The translations under genes were made by a program, and so were the position numbers. From contig JBAYVQ010000043.1 in assembly GCA_041674565.1 (NCBI GenBank), positions 1 through 7,743 on the forward strand: a DNA stretch of 7,743 nt. The letters are read 5' to 3'. Source of the stretch: CALMFT01 sp041674565. GTDB lineage: Bacteria > Patescibacteriota > Gracilibacteria > Absconditabacterales > Absconditicoccaceae. Each line of letters starts with the position of its first letter. The first letter of the stretch is position 1. The notes below the pieces were generated by a model that had not been told where the DNA came from, made no database searches, and was given only the letters and a program-made list of their open reading frames with translations. Below, one piece after another: positions 6,723 through 7,743 of this stretch.

Positions 6723-7172
6723 ATGAAATTGCTCAAAAAAATTGGTGCACAATTCGTACTAGGTACGATGTTTGCACTAGGAATATTCGGTCTAGCCTTC
6801 GCTAATGGAGGTCAAGGTGGTAGTTTTACGCCCCCAACGGATGGAACCGACACGTTTACAAAGCATGGCGATTCTGCTGGCGGTATTGGTGTTGCTAAAT
6901 CTGGTGACGTAAATGCTGGTGAAACAGGTGGTCTTCTTGATGCTGTTAAAAAAGCTATCAACCGAGTACTTGGTCTCTTGGCGCTTATCGCTCTTATTAT
7001 CTGTCTATGGGCAGGTTGGAAGATGTTGACTGCTGCTGGTGATGCAAAAGCGTATGGTGATGGATTCACTATGCTTAGACAAGCTGGTGTTGGTTTAGTT
7101 ATGATTGGTATCTCTTGGTTACTCGTAAGTTTCATATTCTGGGTCATCAACGTGCTCACCAATACGCAATAA
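6723..7172 (+). CDS. Small secreted two-helix protein, VirB2/TrbC-pilin-like
   Basis: The protein is 149 residues from ATG 6723 to TAA 7170-7172. A longer frame begins at 6663, but the extra residues are not signal-like and would overlap the promoter, so ATG 6723 is chosen. Residues 1-27 form a clear signal peptide: a KLLKK basic start, a hydrophobic core and an AFA cleavage site before N28. A Gly/Thr/Ser-rich linker (28-70) follows. Helix one is about 82-103 (VLGLLALIALIICLWAGW), a short loop contains GDAKAYGDG, and helix two is about 121-145 (GVGLVMIGISWLLVSF). This signal-linker-helix-loop-helix plan is that of VirB2/TrbC conjugative pilins and of related small membrane proteins common in CPR genomes. 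The gene stands alone with its own promoter and terminator; no VirB4, VirB6 or VirD4 partner is in the window. It may form a surface filament or a membrane complex. About 25 glycines occur and none uses TGA. Confidence 0.65.
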   Translation: MKLLKKIGAQFVLGTMFALGIFGLAFANGGQGGSFTPPTDGTDTFTKHGDSAGGIGVAKSGDVNAGETGGLLDAVKKAINRVLGLLALIALIICLWAGWKMLTAAGDAKAYGDGFTMLRQAGVGLVMIGISWLLVSFIFWVINVLTNTQ

Positions 7173-7196
7173 AAACCCTCACTTAGGACAACAATA

Positions 7197-7220
7197 AACG
7201 CCTCGTTACGGGTGTTTTTT
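7197..7220 (+). terminator. Rho-independent terminator after the secreted-protein gene
   Basis: AACGCC (7197-7202) pairs with GGTGTT (7211-7216), extended by an inner CG/CG pairing (7204-7205 with 7209-7210) around a TTA loop with one bulged T. It runs into T's up to 7220. It lies 24 nt after the stop codon. Confidence 0.8.
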
Positions 7221-7225
7221 GTTTA

Positions 7226-7253
7226 TTGAAATGACGGACATATTGGTTATAAG
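7226..7253 (+). promoter_or_regulatory. Promoter candidate ahead of the truncated lepA
   Basis: TTGAAA (7226-7231), a 16-bp spacer and TATAAG (7248-7253), just after the terminator. If active, it would transcribe the GTPase-less lepA from about 7260. The boxes are reasonable but the region is AT-rich, so a chance match is possible. Confidence 0.45.
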
Positions 7254-7303
7254 CTGAATACTATAAGATTTCAATTATTTATTTAGCTTACAAACCGATC
7301 AGT

Positions 7304-7743
7304 TTGAATATTTCCAAAGCCCTTATTTTTGATTGTGTGTACGATCCCTACAAGTGAGTTGTGGCCTACGTGAAGGTAACTCAAGGGACATTCATCCAAA
7401 ATCAAACAGTTACACTGATCCATTCCGAAAAGAAAATAACCATCACCGAAGTGGGCTATTTTGATCCCAACTACCATACCGCCAAATCTATCAACACAGG
7501 AGAAATAGGATATATCATTACAGGGGCCAAATCCGTAAGAGATGTCAAAATAGGAGATACCATTATAGATGGGGTAGCGTACAACAACCAGTATGATCAG
7601 CTACTGCCCTATGCCATACCAGGATTTCGTCGTATCAAGCCCTACGTCTTTGCTGGTGTCTACCCTGTAGCAAACAATGAATTCGAGAAGCTCAGAGATA
7701 GTTTTGAAAAACTTAGTATCAACGATAGCGCCATAGAGTACGA
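7304..7743 (+). CDS. lepA: LepA (EF4) fragment lacking the GTPase domain, 3' end outside window
   Basis: LepA/EF4 is a ribosome-binding translational GTPase. The recognisable match begins at about 7316 with KALIFDCVYDPYKGVVAYV, the start of domain II, and continues through ITEVGYF, TGEIGYIITG, the GDT motif, and PGFRRIKPYVFAGVYPV into domain III (FEKLRDSFEKLSIND). The TGA at 7355-7357 encodes the G of YKGVV. Upstream in this frame the first stop is TAA at 7250-7252, and no ATG lies between. The only plausible start is TTG 7304-7306; 7304 is therefore a working choice. There is no room for the ~180-residue G domain, because the secreted-protein gene and its terminator lie directly upstream. 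No P-loop, G2-G5 or switch motifs are present. This could be a pseudogene, one half of a split gene, or an assembly join. The frame is open to the right edge. Confidence 0.85.

Noticed and set aside
6812..7162. A 116-codon minus-strand open frame opposite the secreted protein.
   Set aside because: It is the antisense shadow of a gene with a clear signal peptide, membrane helices, promoter and terminator.
1..7743. CRISPR arrays, insertion sequences, tRNA or rRNA genes.
   Set aside because: I saw no regularly spaced repeats, transposase motifs, long terminal inverted repeats or cloverleaf-like segments. A tRNA-Gly(UCA), expected in such a genome, is not in this window.

Overview
This window most likely comes from an uncultivated Candidate Phyla Radiation bacterium of the Absconditabacteria (SR1) or Gracilibacteria (BD1-5) type. 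These lineages read UGA as glycine (genetic code 25). The evidence is direct: in-frame TGA falls on glycines that are invariant in well-known families, including the GG of ribosomal protein bL27, the SRGF motif of RNase J, the E-G-L position ahead of the UvrB Walker A motif, and the YKGVV motif of LepA. I count 22 in-frame TGA codons in eight genes. Every complete gene ends in TAA or TAG. Under the standard code RNase J looks like four or five broken pieces; read with TGA = Gly it is one intact 661-residue protein. I identified the lineage by this reasoning, not by a database search.

The left half (1-4215) is read on the minus strand. From upstream to downstream it holds a PilN-like single-pass membrane protein (4215-3586), an overlapping unrecognised 150-residue protein (3604-3152), a ~266-nt gene-free stretch containing a promoter, RNase J (2885-900), a rho-independent terminator (877-849), an HNH endonuclease-like protein (808-293), and the overlapping start of tsaB (299 to the left edge), a t6A tRNA-modification gene.

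The right half (4354-7743) is read on the plus strand. It holds a uvrB gene that keeps the N-terminal ATPase and DNA-binding parts but lacks the C-terminal helicase domain (4354-5862), bL27 (5989-6273), bL32 (6331-6558), a terminator, a small secreted two-helix protein of VirB2/TrbC-pilin type with a near-consensus promoter and its own terminator (6723-7172), and a lepA gene that lacks its GTPase domain and runs off the right edge (about 7304-7743). The minus operon and uvrB diverge from back-to-back promoters at 4252-4313.

Most of the content is housekeeping: RNA decay, DNA repair, translation, tRNA modification and surface structures. I see no CRISPR array, insertion sequence, tRNA or rRNA, and no clear new multi-gene system. 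The points most worth a second look are the recoding, the two domain-truncated genes (UvrB and LepA) that flank the ribosomal protein/pilin block, a lost zinc-ligand histidine in RNase J, the altered N-terminus of bL27, and the PilN-like/unknown gene pair.
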